Assembly: GCA_964035575.1 (NCBI GenBank)
Contig: OZ037857.1
Coordinates: 1,178,001-1,242,000, forward strand
Length of the DNA: 64,000 nucleotides
Reading direction: 5' to 3'
Origin: Rhynchopus sp. YZ270_cl-10
Lineage: Eukaryota; Euglenozoa; Diplonemea; Diplonemida; Diplonemidae
Position numbers and translations under genes: made by a program. The first letter of the stretch is position 1. Every line of letters starts with the position of its first letter. This document shows positions 20,936 through 32,110 of the stretch, piece after piece. The notes beneath the pieces are model-generated. The model saw only the letters and a program-made list of their open reading frames with translations. It searched no databases and was not told the origin of the DNA.

Positions 20936-21171
20936 TCTTCTTTGACTGTCGTCGTGCTACACGCTTTTGCTTATTACTCAAATCTTCTTTCTTCATCCCC
21001 TCTCTGTCAGTGGCTGCCACATTCAGCGTAATCGATTCAGAGAGAAAAAAAAATCGAGCAAAAAGTCCTAATAAAAATTAGCTTGCACTCCACCCAGATT
21101 GACACTTTTGTGACAGCCACTGATATATGGGGGTAACTAATTTGAACCTCCGTCCCCTTCACCCCCCCTTC

Positions 21172-21194
21172 AAGATGTGTGGCTCGTTCATCTG
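21172..21194 (+). repeat. Hairpin family A relic
   Basis: Only the outer AAGATG...CATCT pairing with TTCATCT remains; the inner stem is deleted. Confidence 0.35.
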
Positions 21195-21739
21195 AAGGCA
21201 TTTCTTATGTGGCCGAAAAAAAAAATAAATCGGTGAGGTAAAGTCGTTTGTTTCATCATTCAATTTTCTTTTTTTTTTAGTCACGACAGAATCCCAAGAT
21301 CTCTGTTTCTTTTGATGTCTAGAGGGTAGGAGTTACTGATGTCTTTGAAACTTTTTTTCTTTCTTCCTTTGCATTTAGGGGTTTTACGAATTAAGACGAA
21401 TTTCTGACAATTTCTAACAATTTTTTTTAAAAAAACGAACCTAAGCACAAGGCTTACGTTTATATTTACCCTTTTTTCTTGAAAAAAATGCGTATGCACA
21501 GGTATACCCATCTTTTCAGCTTTTTTCTTTTAAACCATCCATTTATCAAAAAAATGCACGCTTTTTAGAGGTCCGTCGCCCGTAATATATTTTGGCACTC
21601 AAATGCGTTGAGAGAGAGCCAAAAAAAAAAAAATTATGGGTTGTTCTCAACAATGTCTCGATGTCGGGGGGAAACAAGGCTGAGGGAAGGGGAGCTCTAA
21701 AACCAATTCAATTTACATAAGGGTAGATAAATAAATTTA

Positions 21740-22619
21740 ATTGTTTCTTGTCCACCGTACGTACAGAATTTCGAGATTCCCAGAAAAAATGTTTGTTTTT
21801 AAAAATGTTTATTGTGACCTGAGCGGTACTTTAGAGTGTTTTTAGACACACTTGTGACCCCACCGAGGAAAGCAATCGGCTCGCGCAATCAAAAGAAAGC
21901 AGAGAAAAGGGAAAAAATAAAAAGGAAAAAAGTTGGGTACCGTGCGCCTGCGGCGCTACCTGTTCCCACTCAACAACACAATTTCATCTGAAGTTGGGTT
22001 TGCAGACCTGAAAATGACCCTTGCTTACGAGTATGGGTTCATACTTTGTGAAAATTTAAGTCACTAAAATTTTGCCCATTTTTCCGTATATCCCCCACCA
22101 CAGCCCGGGATTGGCTCGGAAATGCCACAAAACACTGTTATTTCCACCCCTTGATGCACAACTGTTTGAGATGTGTTTTTTTTTTTGGTCCCGAAACACG
22201 ATTTTTCAGACTTTCCAAAAGTGGGCACGAAGCCTGCTCCGTAACATTCAGGGGCTTCCTTCTTGTCAGTGAAGGGATGACCTTCGGGACTTAGCGAGGC
22301 CAGAAACATCCTCGGAAATGCTGAGCTGAGCGTGCAGAAGAATCTGCCAAGGCGCTATCCGCGCAAAATGTGGAAGCGTTCTGGGAGCAGTGGCGAACCC
22401 GCTAAACGTACAAGAACATTATAAAAAACTGAGAACTAACATCGCCGTATCCCCAATGACACCTACCATCAACGAGGCATGTGAAATCAATGTAGTTGTC
22501 TCCCTTCTGCTTGCCCCGCTCCCATGGTAGCGATTTTTTTTCCCAACATTTTTTTTCCAACTAATATTTTTTTCCGTACGTACGTACAGAATTTCAAAAC
22601 GTCTCGGACAAGAAACAAT
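21740..22619. mobile_element. Nested 880-bp inverted-repeat element with 8-bp target duplication
   Basis: Terminal repeats ATTGTTTCTTGTCC and GGACAAGAAACAAT bound the element and TAAATTTA stands on both sides (21732-21739, 22620-22627). The empty site is visible at the right end of the host element. An 8-bp duplication fits hAT-like insertion; the TIR sequence does not decide the family, and TTAA-type insertion by a piggyBac-like enzyme cannot be fully excluded. Both subterminal zones contain GTACGTACAGAATTTC in the same orientation. The interior holds a family G hairpin and a stretch (about 22095-22135, CCACCACAGCCCGG...CGGAAATGCC) related to modules in the elements at 47841 and 63134. Confidence 0.82.
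21934..21966 (+). repeat. Hairpin family G, GCGCC/GGCGC type
   Basis: TTGGGTACCGTGCGCCTGCG then GCGCTACCTGTTCC: stem GCGCC/GGCGC with a TGC loop. Same motif at 50236 and 63331. Confidence 0.6.
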
Positions 22620-22906
22620 TAAATTTATGGGGAATAGTCAGATTTACCCTACCCTATTTTGAAAAAGTTCAGACTTGCCCGAAAATAAGTTCAGACTTGC
22701 CCTAAAAGTGTTTTTAGGGCAAGTCTGAACTTATTTTTAGGGCAAACACTTTTTTTAGGGCAAGTCTGAACTTTTTTGGGGCAAGTCTGAACTTATTTTT
22801 AGGGCAACCCTGAACTTATTTTTAGGGCAAGTTGGGGGCTCTTGGGTCGCAGAGCCCGGCGGTCGTCGTTTTTGCGTTTCTGTTTAGGTCACCTAAATTA
22901 TTTTTG

Positions 22907-23303
22907 GGTACTGGGTACTGGGTACTGGGTACTGGGTACTGGGTACTGGGTACTGGGTACTGGGTACTGGGTACTGGGTACTGGGTACTGGGTACTGGGT
23001 ACTGGGTACTGGGTACTGGGTACTGGGTACTGGGTACTGGGTACTGGGTACTGGGTACTGGGTACTGGGTACTGGGTACTGGGTACTGGGTACTGGGTAC
23101 TGGGTACTGGGTACTGGGTACTGGGTACTGGGTACTGGGTACTGGGTACTGGGTACTGGGTACTGGGTACTGGGTACTGGGTACTGGGTACTGGGTACTG
23201 GGTACTGGGTACTGGGTACTGGGTACTGGGTACTGGGTACTGGGTACTGGGTACTGGGTACTGGGTACTGGGTACTGGGTACTGGGTACTGGGTACTGGG
23301 TAC
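22907..23303. repeat. (GGGTACT)n satellite, about 57 units
   Basis: An essentially perfect 7-bp tandem array inside element 2. Open frames of 146-206 codons on both strands (GYWVLGT and STQYPVP repeats) are artefacts of a unit without stops. Confidence 0.97.
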
Positions 23304-23412
23304 CCAGAACGAAGGCACCTTGACAGCAGCGAAGGCAAGACAAGGTATGTACCGTGGGGGTAAATACGTAACTTTCTGGTGAATATTCAACAAAATAATT
23401 GCGCTTTCTTCG

Positions 23413-23470
23413 CCCCAAGGTGTGGCAGAGCCTACTGACTCTGGGCTGACGACAAAAGGGGACATGCCCC
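23413..23470 (-). repeat. Fragment of the 4868-type repeat
   Basis: Reverse complement of 4869-4926 (GGGACATGCCCC... / CCCAGAGTCAGTAGGCTCTG), embedded in element 2 after the satellite. Confidence 0.8.
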
Positions 23471-25370
23471 CCCCCCGTTTTTTGTAGTAGAACATTTCAC
23501 AACGACGTTTCAAAGTATATTATGTATTGCATAATATTATGCTGCTTGGCCCTGAAAGCTGTCGACTCGTATTTCCTCCAAAAAGTCTCCAGAACAATAT
23601 ATTAAACCCTCAAGCCAACTTATTTTTTTAAGAAGTCACCTTCTTTAATTTCCCCACCACTCACAACTTCACTTTTAAACAGGTATCGCGAGTGCAGCAT
23701 CGAGAACCAACTGTGCAGAACGAGCGCATATGCGGTGGAAAGGGTGGTGGGAACACTCTGTCAGTCACTGCTATAGCCATTTAACCCAGGGAGCATAGCT
23801 AGTGCAAGAAATTCGACTTTGGAAACCTTCCGGAAAGTCTGTCCTCTGCTTACGGAGGACGAGGCACAAGAAAATATTGCGTTCCCCCAGAAAACCAGTG
23901 CACAATTCACACTCCTTGTGGGTGGTCTTGTTGCCTTTTTGTCACAGTAATTTTGGCCCAGGCATGCTCTTGAAGCATGACAATTTAGTGTGTATGGGGC
24001 AGGGTGTTGTTTTGTTCTGAATTCTCTTTGTTATAACATCTAAGTCAATCGCGGGTGGTGGTTTGTGTAGCGTGAGGCACTCTTTTTAGCAAACTTCCTG
24101 CGGCTGCTAAAGTGTTATTTCTTCGGATTTAACAACGTACAGCGTAACATAGTGGTTTAGCCTGGTCGACACAACCTTTGATAGATACGGGATAACCAAC
24201 CCCCTTCGACCCCTTGTGGGTTCACTGAACAAGCCCTAGTGGTAGTTAAACGCGATTGACATTTACATTCCTAGAGATGAAAGAACAAGATAACACTTCT
24301 GTACCCGCGCATCAAAATTGTGGAAAACTTTGCACCCCAAACACCCTCAACAACGCCCGCCCCTTGTTGCTGGGAGTTGGTTCTCATGTTTGATACCTGC
24401 ACAGCGGGCATTCCTCTGAGTCCAACGCATGTTTGGCCTGTCTGCGGCGTTGTACTTCAGGTGCACGAAGACAGGGTCTGGTGGTAAATTTTGCGTAGTG
24501 TCGCATTCCCTCATGTGTGGGTCACTCACACTTGGCGGTCATGTGCCACTGCGTGGGTCTGGGAATTTGGGTACCTGGGTACAGGAAATTTGTTGTGGAA
24601 GACATCAACCACCATGCATTGAGGAGGGTAAGACAGTGTTCGCAGTTTCTACCTGATAGCATTACAACATTTAACTTCTCCACGGGGGTCTTGGGCCGTT
24701 CACTCGGTTCTACCTTGACTACCGGAAGATATTCTTGAGGCCTTTTTGGTCTCTAGAATATCCGGTCTTCCCGAACGGAGGCACACTTTGTGTGTTACTA
24801 CGACCTGGCAATTTCCAGCAGTAGGTTAAGTAATCTTTCTTGTAAATTGTTGGATCATTATCTCCTCAGTGCATGAATGCCCCACGTGACTGGACACTTT
24901 TGTGTTTGTCATGTGGAGCTGTGGTTGCTCTTTCACGACTTTTTTCCTGTTCCTGGGTACCTGTTCCTGGACCTGGACCTGGGTATCTGGGTACCTGGGT
25001 ACCTGGGTACCTGGGTACCTGGGTACCCAGCCAAAGTGGCCTGACTTGTTGCCCTAAAATAAGTTCAAACTTACCCTAAAAATAAGTTCAGACTTGCCCT
25101 AAAATAAGTTCAGACTTGCCCCAAAAAAGTTCAGACTTGCCCTAAAAAAAGTGTTTGCCCTAAAAATAAGTTCAGACTTGCCCTAAAAACACTTTTAGGG
25201 CAAGTCTGAACTTATTTTCGGGCAAGTCTGAACTTTTTCATAGGGCAAGTCTGAACTTTTTCAAAATAGGGTAGGGTAAGTCTGACTATCTCCCTAAATT
25301 TATTTATCTACCCTAACCAACTTTCAACATTCCCCCCTCCCCCCCCTTTTTTTTTCTCTCGGTTCTCTTT

Positions 25371-25403
25371 AGATGTGTGTACGAGAGGCACATTCATCTG
25401 ACA
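25371..25403 (+). repeat. Hairpin family A copy, TGTG/CACA stem
   Basis: AGATG/CATCT outer stem; inner TGTG/CACA around the ACGAGAG loop; then GACA and a T run. Confidence 0.65.
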
Positions 25404-26324
25404 TTTTTTTTCTTTTTATTCAGTGTGAAAAACTGATCGTCTCCCTTACGGGGGAAACATATTAAAGACTCACAACCAAAGAGGCAAACAAACAAAATCG
25501 TTTTTTTTTTAAACAGCGATCACAGTGATTCAATGCTTTGTTCTTTTTTAGATCGAAGGCGGGGGGGAAGGGACGGGGGTTTTTGTTCGAGAGGGAAGTA
25601 CTACCGAGTTAGTTGTTTCCCCCCTCTATTCTCTCTCTCATTTTGAAGTATCTGCCTTTTGTTGCCTGACGGGCATCCCTTCCTTCCCTTGACACTACTC
25701 GCAATGCAGTGTGCCATGGTTCTGTGGATAGGACTCGAGTCACCAAATGCGGGTGTTTAAAGATGACTTATAATACATCGAGAGGCCTTGCGTTGATCTT
25801 ACCAAAAACTAAAAATAAAAAAGTTGACGTGTGCCAGAGTGCAATGTGACCTCGTCCCCAACTTTCATTTTTTCCCCCCTATTTTTTTATATTCTGTACA
25901 TTATCGGTGACTCAACTGCATCATCGTGCCCAATTTTTTTACTCTTTTCTTTTTTTTTTCTTCTTTTTTGTATTTTGCATTTACTAACAAAACTCAGGGG
26001 GTTTTGATAGGAGATCTCAAATCATTGGATTTCCTAAACAAAAAAAAAATTCAAATAAACCAGATTTTTCGGGGAACGAAAAAGGGTTTTTTTGAAAACG
26101 AGTTTTTTTTTTAAAGACCTACTCACCCTGAAACAAATTTCAAGTATTAACAAAAGTATGCCATCGAAAAAAAGCCTCATAAAAAAAAACGTAGCTATTT
26201 TTCGTTCTTCTGAATTCATTGTTTCAAATGCTATATGTTGCTGTGTTGCTTTCAAGGGATAACGAAAGGAGAAAAAACCCCCAATTGGAAAAATGTGGGC
26301 GGATGCAAAAGAAAACGAAAGAAG

Positions 26325-26360
26325 AGTGGAGATTGCACGAGGCAACTGCACTACTCCAAT
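26325..26360 (+). repeat. Short hairpin family C copy
   Basis: GTGGAGATTGCACGAGGCAA and CTGCACTACTCCAA with the central hairpin deleted. It runs directly into a family A copy 5 bp later. Confidence 0.55.
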
Positions 26361-26365
26361 TTTAC

Positions 26366-26406
26366 AAGATGGCTAAGCATGAGAGGCTTAGGGGTATCTT
26401 ATAAAT
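26366..26406 (+). repeat. Hairpin family A copy
   Basis: AAGATGGCTAAGCATGAGAG then GCTTAGGGGTATCTTATAAA: perfect CTAAGC/GCTTAG stem, tail slightly altered. Confidence 0.7.
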
Positions 26407-26930
26407 TTTTCTTCTTTCTTTTGGGAGGTGGGGAAACACATACCACAACAACACAACACAACAAAAACAAAAAAAAACGTATCAACGAGCCGAGCTATCG
26501 GGGATCTGTGTGCATTCACCTCTGACACCCAAAAGCTTTCCTGCAAATGTGTGCACACATACCCCCCCCGAACCGTTGCTTAATTGTAAGAGCGGTTTCT
26601 TTGATAAAAAAAGGTTGGGGAAAAGAAGAAAAAAAATTTCCTCAACCAGATCGAGGTGTCATTTATTATTTGTAACTTTTTTGTTGTTTTTTTTTGTTTC
26701 CATTTTTATGGAGGTCAGTCTGACAAAACAAAACGTTTTTTATAATAGGTGGGGGAATTATGGTATTACACCACTTCCATGCAAGCTATAATGCTGTTTT
26801 GTGCAGTTTTTTTTTATCAACTTCGGTTCCTTTGACGTAGTTGTCACCCTATCGGGAAGAATAACACCTTTACGAATGGGAAAAAAACACTTTGCACAAA
26901 ACCCCCCTTTCTCCCTTTATAAAAAAGAAA

Positions 26931-26996
26931 GTGGAGATTTGCACAAACTGTGGCAACACAACCCGAGGCAAACTACACTACTCCAACAATTTATCA
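26931..26996 (+). repeat. Hairpin family C copy (full length)
   Basis: GTGGAGATTTGCACAAACTG, GGCAACACAACCCGAGGCAA and ACTACACTACTCCAACAATT follow one another, then TATC and an A run. GGAG/CTCC closes the whole unit and TTGCACA/TGTGGCAA forms the inner hairpin. Confidence 0.7.
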
Positions 26997-27132
26997 AAAA
27001 AATACATCCTAAATACCACCATTCCTTTTTGTGATGTTCTTGCAGTACCCCCCCTTTTCCAACTCTGATGGGGGATTGTGAGCGGTGTGATCGTTGCTGT
27101 GCCTTTTTATTTTTTTCCTTTTCTTTTTCGAC

Positions 27133-27160
27133 AGATGTGTACAATGTGACATCCATCTTC
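27133..27160 (+). repeat. Hairpin family A copy, ATGT/ACAT stem
   Basis: AGATG/CATCT outer pairing with ATGT...ACAT inside; loop GTACAATGTG differs from the consensus. Confidence 0.45.
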
Positions 27161-27190
27161 GATAGTTATTTTTTTTCCTCATTTTTTTGA

Positions 27191-27209
27191 CTTAAGCAAA
27201 GGCTTAAGG
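27191..27209 (+). repeat. Hairpin family A-related, CTTAAGC stem
   Basis: Perfect seven-base stem CTTAAGC/GCTTAAG with AAAG between; the TTCATCTT tail is replaced by GCACCAT. Confidence 0.45.
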
Positions 27210-27704
27210 CACCATATTACTACCAACCATCCTGCACCTCTTTACAGATAACCTTTTTTTATATTTTAGAAACAACTTTTTCCATGTCATGCAACAAAAA
27301 GCTTCCAGTTGGTATATTCCGCGTAGAAACTCGGAGAAAAATTCGTTTTACTGTACATCCTTTTATATCAACTGGAACCAAGAAATATGGAAAAGTGTTT
27401 CTTCAAAGCAAAAGTCCCTCTCCCCTTCAACCTTTACTTTGAGGGTAGTTTTTTTTTTTTTAAAGTTTTGGGTACATTTAGTGCACCCTATGCTGTTACC
27501 TTCTATTCAGAAAGTAAACGAAATTTTTTTTTCAAACTAGAAAAGGAATCGATACGCCTCAAAAAATCTTGATATTTTTTTTTTTAATTTATTCGCTTTC
27601 TCGGAAAGGCATAAACAAAGATGTTTTTTTTTTTTCAGATTTTGAGGGGGAAATATATTTTTTTTTTTTAAAAACCGATACGTCGCAGAATTTTTCTCGT
27701 TTTT

Positions 27705-27710
<6 letters not shown>

Positions 27711-27756
<46 letters not shown>
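27711..27756. repeat. (CT)n microsatellite
   Basis: About 22 CT dinucleotides. Confidence 0.95.
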
Positions 27757-27758
<2 letters not shown>

Positions 27759-28264
27759 GACCTTGTTTCTCAGGAATCGATGATGGGACACCTACACTGT
27801 ACTCGATCACAATCCGCTAAACATAATTTTTTTGTACATACCCCCACATCTCTTTTCACTCAAGAAAGACGTGCAGACCACTTGCGTGGTAGCTGACCGT
27901 TTTCAGATTATTCAAAAAAAAAAAAAAGAAAAAAACAAAAAAAAAAAACGGCGAAAATTGAAAAGAGAGAGACTCAGTGACAATCACACTTCCACTGTGA
28001 TCTCCTTTTTTTTTTTTTTTTCAAATATTTTTTTTCCAAGGCAAATTCTTGCACAGGGGGGGAGGTGAGGGGAGTTGAGTCGCGGAAGCATGGTGCTATC
28101 ACTCAGTACTTCCCCCTCTCCCCCTTTTTCCCTTTTCCCCCTTTCCCCTCCCCTGACGCATATCTACGCAACATTGGGGAAAAAGTACTTTCAAAAAATG
28201 GCCAAGAGTTTTTCCGAATGTGTTTACTGTCTCTGTTGGAGTGGGAGTCCGTTTTCGATGTATG

Positions 28265-28290
28265 TACCCCTATCCGGTATAGGTGATTAG
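28265..28290 (+). repeat. Hairpin family E copy
   Basis: CCTAT/ATAGG stem around CCGGT, then GTGATTAGC. A second copy with the same stem is 120 bp downstream. Confidence 0.5.
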
Positions 28291-28386
28291 CGCTTTGATT
28301 AAGGATCTAAAAAGCTAAACAAACGCAAACACAAAATAGCAAAAACAAAGAGTACAAGCTATAACAAAAAAAAACATTTTCAAATA

Positions 28387-28410
28387 TCCCTATCCGGTAT
28401 AGGTGATACA
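28387..28410 (+). repeat. Hairpin family E copy
   Basis: CCCTATCCGGTATAGGTGAT, preceded by ACATTTTCAAATAT as in the 14,0xx repeats. Confidence 0.5.
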
Positions 28411-28850
28411 ATACATCGTTCACTGTCTGTTAAAAGCCTGCGAAGGGTGACATATTTGAGCATTTCAAAACCTGCCTTTTGGTTAGGTCATTTTGTCGAT
28501 GCAAAAATGCATACCAGCGAATCAAAAAGGGGGCCTGGTGGTGAAGGGGGGGAGGCAAGATTTTTAGAGTAAACGTGGAATTTTCCCTCTTGTTGCGGGT
28601 TGGGTATTTGATCTTAGTTGAGCCCATTTTCCATGTTCGTTTCTGTCTCCTTGTCCTCTCACTTCCTTCCAGGTTACCCCCAAAGGAAGAAAAAATGGAA
28701 CAACTATGTCACCACCTTGTTATCTCGAAAACGAGATGAAATATGCCACCATATGGCACAATTTCTGTATCTTGGTCAAGTTTTCTTATTTAGTTTTGGC
28801 GTGTGTGTGTTTAATTTTTTTTTTGGTGCGTTTTTTTCTCTCATTGTGTC

Positions 28851-28880
28851 TCAGTGGGCAATTGTCGACACAACAAAACA
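28851..28880 (+). repeat. Hairpin family E copy (tail only)
   Basis: CAGTGGGCAATTGTCGACAC followed by AACAAAACAACAAC; little stem remains. A family D copy follows 25 bp later. Confidence 0.5.
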
Positions 28881-28902
28881 ACAACAACAACAAAAAAAAT
28901 AT

Positions 28903-28948
28903 AGTGGTGTTCATCCTCGGGTGTCAACACTAATACAAACTAAGTTTT
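28903..28948 (+). repeat. Hairpin family D copy
   Basis: GTG.TG/CA.CAC outer stem and CATCC/GGGTG inner stem, then TAATACAAACTAAGTTTT. The third outer base pair differs from other D copies but pairing is kept. Confidence 0.65.
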
Positions 28949-29009
28949 TGAGACCTCGGCTCTCTCAATGGGGGAAAAAACGGATGGAATAAAACAATAA
29001 AAAAAAAAC

Positions 29010-29065
29010 TTTAGCGACAGTGGAGCTTGCACATGTGGCAACTACACTATTACCAACAATTCTTC
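29010..29065 (+). repeat. Hairpin family C copy, TTGC/GCAA stem
   Basis: GACAGTGGAGCTTGCACATG, then TGGCAACTACACTATTACCA and ACAATTCTTC plus A run. Outer AGTG/CACT and inner TTGC/GCAA. Confidence 0.65.
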
Positions 29066-29117
29066 AAAAAAAAAACAAACAAACCAGCAGTCGAAGTCAA
29101 AAGTAGTGTAATTTTTT

Positions 29118-29157
29118 ACAAGACAACTAAGCACGAGAGAGGCTTAGGAATCATCTT
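29118..29157 (+). repeat. Hairpin family A copy
   Basis: CTAAGC/GCTTAG stem around ACGAGAGAG, tail AATCATCTTAAC. Confidence 0.6.
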
Positions 29158-30941
29158 AACTCAAGATTTTTATTTTTTTTTTTTACCTCCCCCCTTTCTT
29201 CTTTACGCAAGCCCATCACCGCCCGTTACTCACCCCCATTATAGCGTCATGTTCCCCTTTTTCTTTTTCTTTTGGTATCGAATTTTAGAGGTCTCTCACC
29301 AACCCGGCTATTACATGATTTTTTTATTGTGAAAAGAAGATGTGTGTGTTGCATCTGTTCATGTTTACTACTTTGTTCACAAATTGTTTCTGTTTTATTT
29401 CTTTTTATTTTCCTTTTCAGTGTGCATGTGTGATACGATACTTCTATGTATGGGGGTTTTTTTTTTGGAGGTGTGCTCGTTATGCATCTTCTGCTGTGAT
29501 TAAAAGCAAAAAAAAAAAAAGCAAACCAAAAAAAGACGTGCAGTACTCCTTGGGGAGTGCCTTTGCACTACCATCGTAACCAAAGTGTTCAACAAAAAAA
29601 AAAAAAAAAAAAAAAAAAAATCGCAGGAATTGCCTCCTTTGATGGACTGTACTTCCTTTTCTCCCCAAAAAACTGTCTCTTATTTCAAAAACAATCTAAC
29701 AATTGAAAAGAAAACCTCCCGTCTATTTGATGCGCAGTCTTCAAATAGGAGGGGCTTGATACGGTGACTGGTTGCGGTTTGGACAGTTATCTTAAAAAGT
29801 AGCCCCCTTTTGTAACGATTGCGATTAAGGGTGTCTAAGCTCTTAAAAACCTCTTTGTTTGTCTTTTTTTATTACGAAATGGATGTAGGACTGCATGGTT
29901 GGGTGTCCACCCCAGGTACAGCCGGTTGTACCAAGGTACACTGTCATGAGCGGGTTGTGTTGGAATTTCAAGTAAAACTTTGCCCGCAACTTTTTTTTTC
30001 GTTCAAAAAAGCATGCGTGGGTGAAACAACAAATTAATAATGAGACGTCTTCGCGATATTCGTCAAATTATTTCGCAGAAGAGGGGAAAAACTTATTCAC
30101 AGACAAAATAACAAACTTATTTTCAAGAAGAGGGTGAGGTGGGAACTTAAGGCATTCTTTCAGCACGAAACGAGCCCCGAGTAGTAACCATCCCCCCTTT
30201 TTTCTTTTTTGCCATACATTTTCGATTTTTTTTTATACTTTCTTCGTAACATTGTGTTTTACCCACCACTCACAAAAAACCCTTTCACATCTTCGTTCAG
30301 TATATGCCTGAGTGCAAAACAATGCCTTTTTTTTTTCTTCTGGGTATCTTTGATTTGCAACGTCGAGGGCTAATATTTTTCAAAAATAAAAAATGGGGTT
30401 TTTTCTTTTCTTTTTTCGAGGAGGGTATCACCTGTGTTTTGCTTTCCCCCCCCCCCCCCCCCCCCCGGATTTCTTTTTGTGGTGTGCTTTTTTCATCATT
30501 TTAAGTTCTCTACTTTTTCATTTCCCCAATAAAAAATGCACATACCGTTATAACCGCCCGTATGCCATCAATGTTCATCTACCTTTATTTCGTTTCTTTT
30601 TTCCGTGAATGCACTTTCAACGTCTCATTTTATTGAGATTTTCTTTTACAGTACTAATTCTAGTCAGGGGTCCTAAGAGTGGTAACTTTTACCACTTCCG
30701 AAGTGACCTTTTTTATTTTTTTGAAATTCGAAGGTCACTTCGAAGTGACCTTCGAAAAGTGCCCTAAAAAGTGACCTTTTTTTTTATTTTTTGAAATCCG
30801 GTGTCACGAAGTGACCTCGGATACTTAACATACACCGGGAGCACGTTGGAGGGTCTGGGATTTTTTTTCTTTTTTGTCAAGATCAGTGGTCTGCAGGGCT
30901 GCAGGTTGCTACCATGTACAATTTTAAGCGATTTTTTTTTT

Positions 30942-30974
30942 TGAAATGTTGCGTACCGTGGCTTCGCCAGAAAC
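30942..30974 (+). repeat. Hairpin family G, TGGC/GCCA type
   Basis: AATGTTGCGTACCGTGGCTT then CGCCAGAAAC: stem TGGC/GCCA with a TTC loop. Confidence 0.6.
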
Positions 30975-31059
30975 TTTCGTTTCAGCAAAATACGTAAGTA
31001 ATTTACGGAAACTTACGATAATTACCAACGATAGTGCCATTTTATGGCAACATTTTTTA

Positions 31060-31092
31060 GAAATGTTGCGTACCGTGGCTTCGCCAGGAACC
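31060..31092 (+). repeat. Hairpin family G, TGGC/GCCA type
   Basis: Second copy in the same MITE, GTTGCGTACCGTGGCTTCGC then CAGGAACC. Almost identical to 50329-50361. Confidence 0.65.
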
Positions 31093-31181
31093 AAAACGGT
31101 GACACAGACCGCTGCGAAAATTGCCTCACAAGAAAAAAATGTATCTAGTACCCTGTCCCTATGATACGGCGATCCAACGTC

Positions 31182-31220
31182 CAGTGTATGTCCGAGGATT
31201 TGCACCTTTTCAACTTCACT
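31182..31220 (+). repeat. Hairpin family B copy (short)
   Basis: CAGTGTATGTCCGAGGATTT and GCACCTTTTCAACTTCAC; the tail is kept and the inner stem is short. Confidence 0.5.
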
Positions 31221-31827
31221 TGTGTTGTTGCCATACCGCCTCTGAGGGGGGAAAGTTTTTTTTTTTCCTCCCCAAAAAACGAGAAGTGACCTTGAAGTTA
31301 CCATTTTAATTTTTTTTGAGAACAGCGTTAGGACCCCTGATTCTAGTACGTTTCCTGTTTTTCTGTAAAATATTACACCGTTGTTGTAAGCTAAACTAGG
31401 AACAAAATCAATTTATATATCTTTCATTTTGTGCAAACTGCGCTATATACATACGAAACAAAGCCTTTTGTTTTTTTTTTTTTTGTTTGTTTTTCTCGCT
31501 CACCACAACGAGACACACTCTTTTTTTCCGATTTTTTTTTTATAATGTGAAAATTAATTAATTTTACTGCTTTATTCAGAACACCCAAAATCTGGGCAAA
31601 AATTATGCACCTGTGAACTATTCAAAACTGTCACCATAGTTATTCTTGTTTTGCCTACATTTCTTCTTCGTGTGTGAAGGAAGTGTATTCGTTTTGCTGT
31701 GTGACCACATTTTTTTTTTATTTTTCGCGATTTTCAAAAAAAAAAAGAAGAAACCTCAACTTTGCCCCCAAAAGCCAACCTTTTTTTGCTTTTACTTCTT
31801 TTTTGTTTTTTTTGTCATTCAGACAAA

Positions 31828-32110
31828 CATACATGTTGGTACGTACGTAAAACGCGCAAAAATAATAAAAAAACGCGCAAAATAATCAAAAAATGTTTTT
31901 AATAAAAAACGTCACAAAAACGTAACAAAAACGCGCAAAAAAACGTACTAAAACGTACCAAAAACACAGAGCAAAAATATTATTTTTGCTGTAATGTTGT
32001 ATTAAAAAGTGATTATTTTGATTATTTTTGAAAAACGTAGTACGTTTTTGTGTTTTTTGTACGTTTTTTGCGCGTTTTTTGCGCGTTTTACGTACGTACC
32101 AACATGTATG
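31828..32110. mobile_element. Foldback element with GTACGTAC arms and 6-bp duplication
   Basis: Arms CATACATGTTGGTACGTACG and CGTACGTACCAACATGTATG, continuing inward as TAAAACGCGCAAAAA and its inverse. GACAAA occurs immediately outside both ends (31822-31827, 32111-32116). The interior is dominated by AACGTA/AACGCGC units. No protein. Confidence 0.72.

Larger units (their letters stand above)
16314..21720. other. Gene-free spacer downstream of the CCCH gene
   Basis: Contains the presumed 3' UTR of the CCCH gene, then AT-rich DNA with many homopolymer runs, several mini-elements and hairpin repeats annotated separately. The open frames are Phe/Lys-rich products of T and A runs and do not look coding. 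Confidence 0.7.
21721..25313. mobile_element. Inverted-repeat element 2 with shared core, interrupted by a nested element
   Basis: Ends GGGTAGATAAATAAATTTA at left and its inverse at right, with TA next to the right end and TAA next to the left. Subterminal arrays of a ~22-bp unit (GGGCAAGTCTGAACTTATTT) lie behind each end in opposite orientation and are themselves partly palindromic. The interior carries a (GGGTACT)n satellite, a fragment of the repeat at 4868, and a ~1.28-kb core (23745-25030) that is the reverse complement of the core of element 1. A separate element is inserted in the left terminal repeat (21740-22619). Deleting it and one duplicate restores the terminal repeat seen at the right end, apart from small differences just inside it. 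No transposase. Confidence 0.82.
25314..30656. other. Gene-free spacer
   Basis: Homopolymer-rich DNA with a (CT)n array and eleven annotated hairpin repeats. At about 25755-25800 a diverged family A-like stretch (CATCGAGAGGCC...GATCTTACC) is visible. Nothing protein-like. Confidence 0.7.
30665..31339. mobile_element. hAT-type MITE with perfect 8-bp target duplication
   Basis: Ends CAGGGGTCCTAA and TTAGGACCCCTG, with ATTCTAGT on both sides (30657-30664, 31340-31347). CAGGGG-type termini and an 8-bp duplication are typical of hAT elements. Subterminal GAAGTGACCTT/AAGGTCACTTC units repeat at both ends. Two family G hairpins and one family B hairpin lie inside. No transposase. Confidence 0.87.

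Noticed and set aside
22907-23303. GGGTACT array as telomeric repeat
   Set aside because: Not a known telomere unit, internal to a transposon, and not at a sequence end.
22822-23513. Open frames of 146-206 codons (GYWVLGT / STQYPVP repeats)
   Set aside because: Artefacts of the 7-bp GGGTACT array, open on both strands at once.
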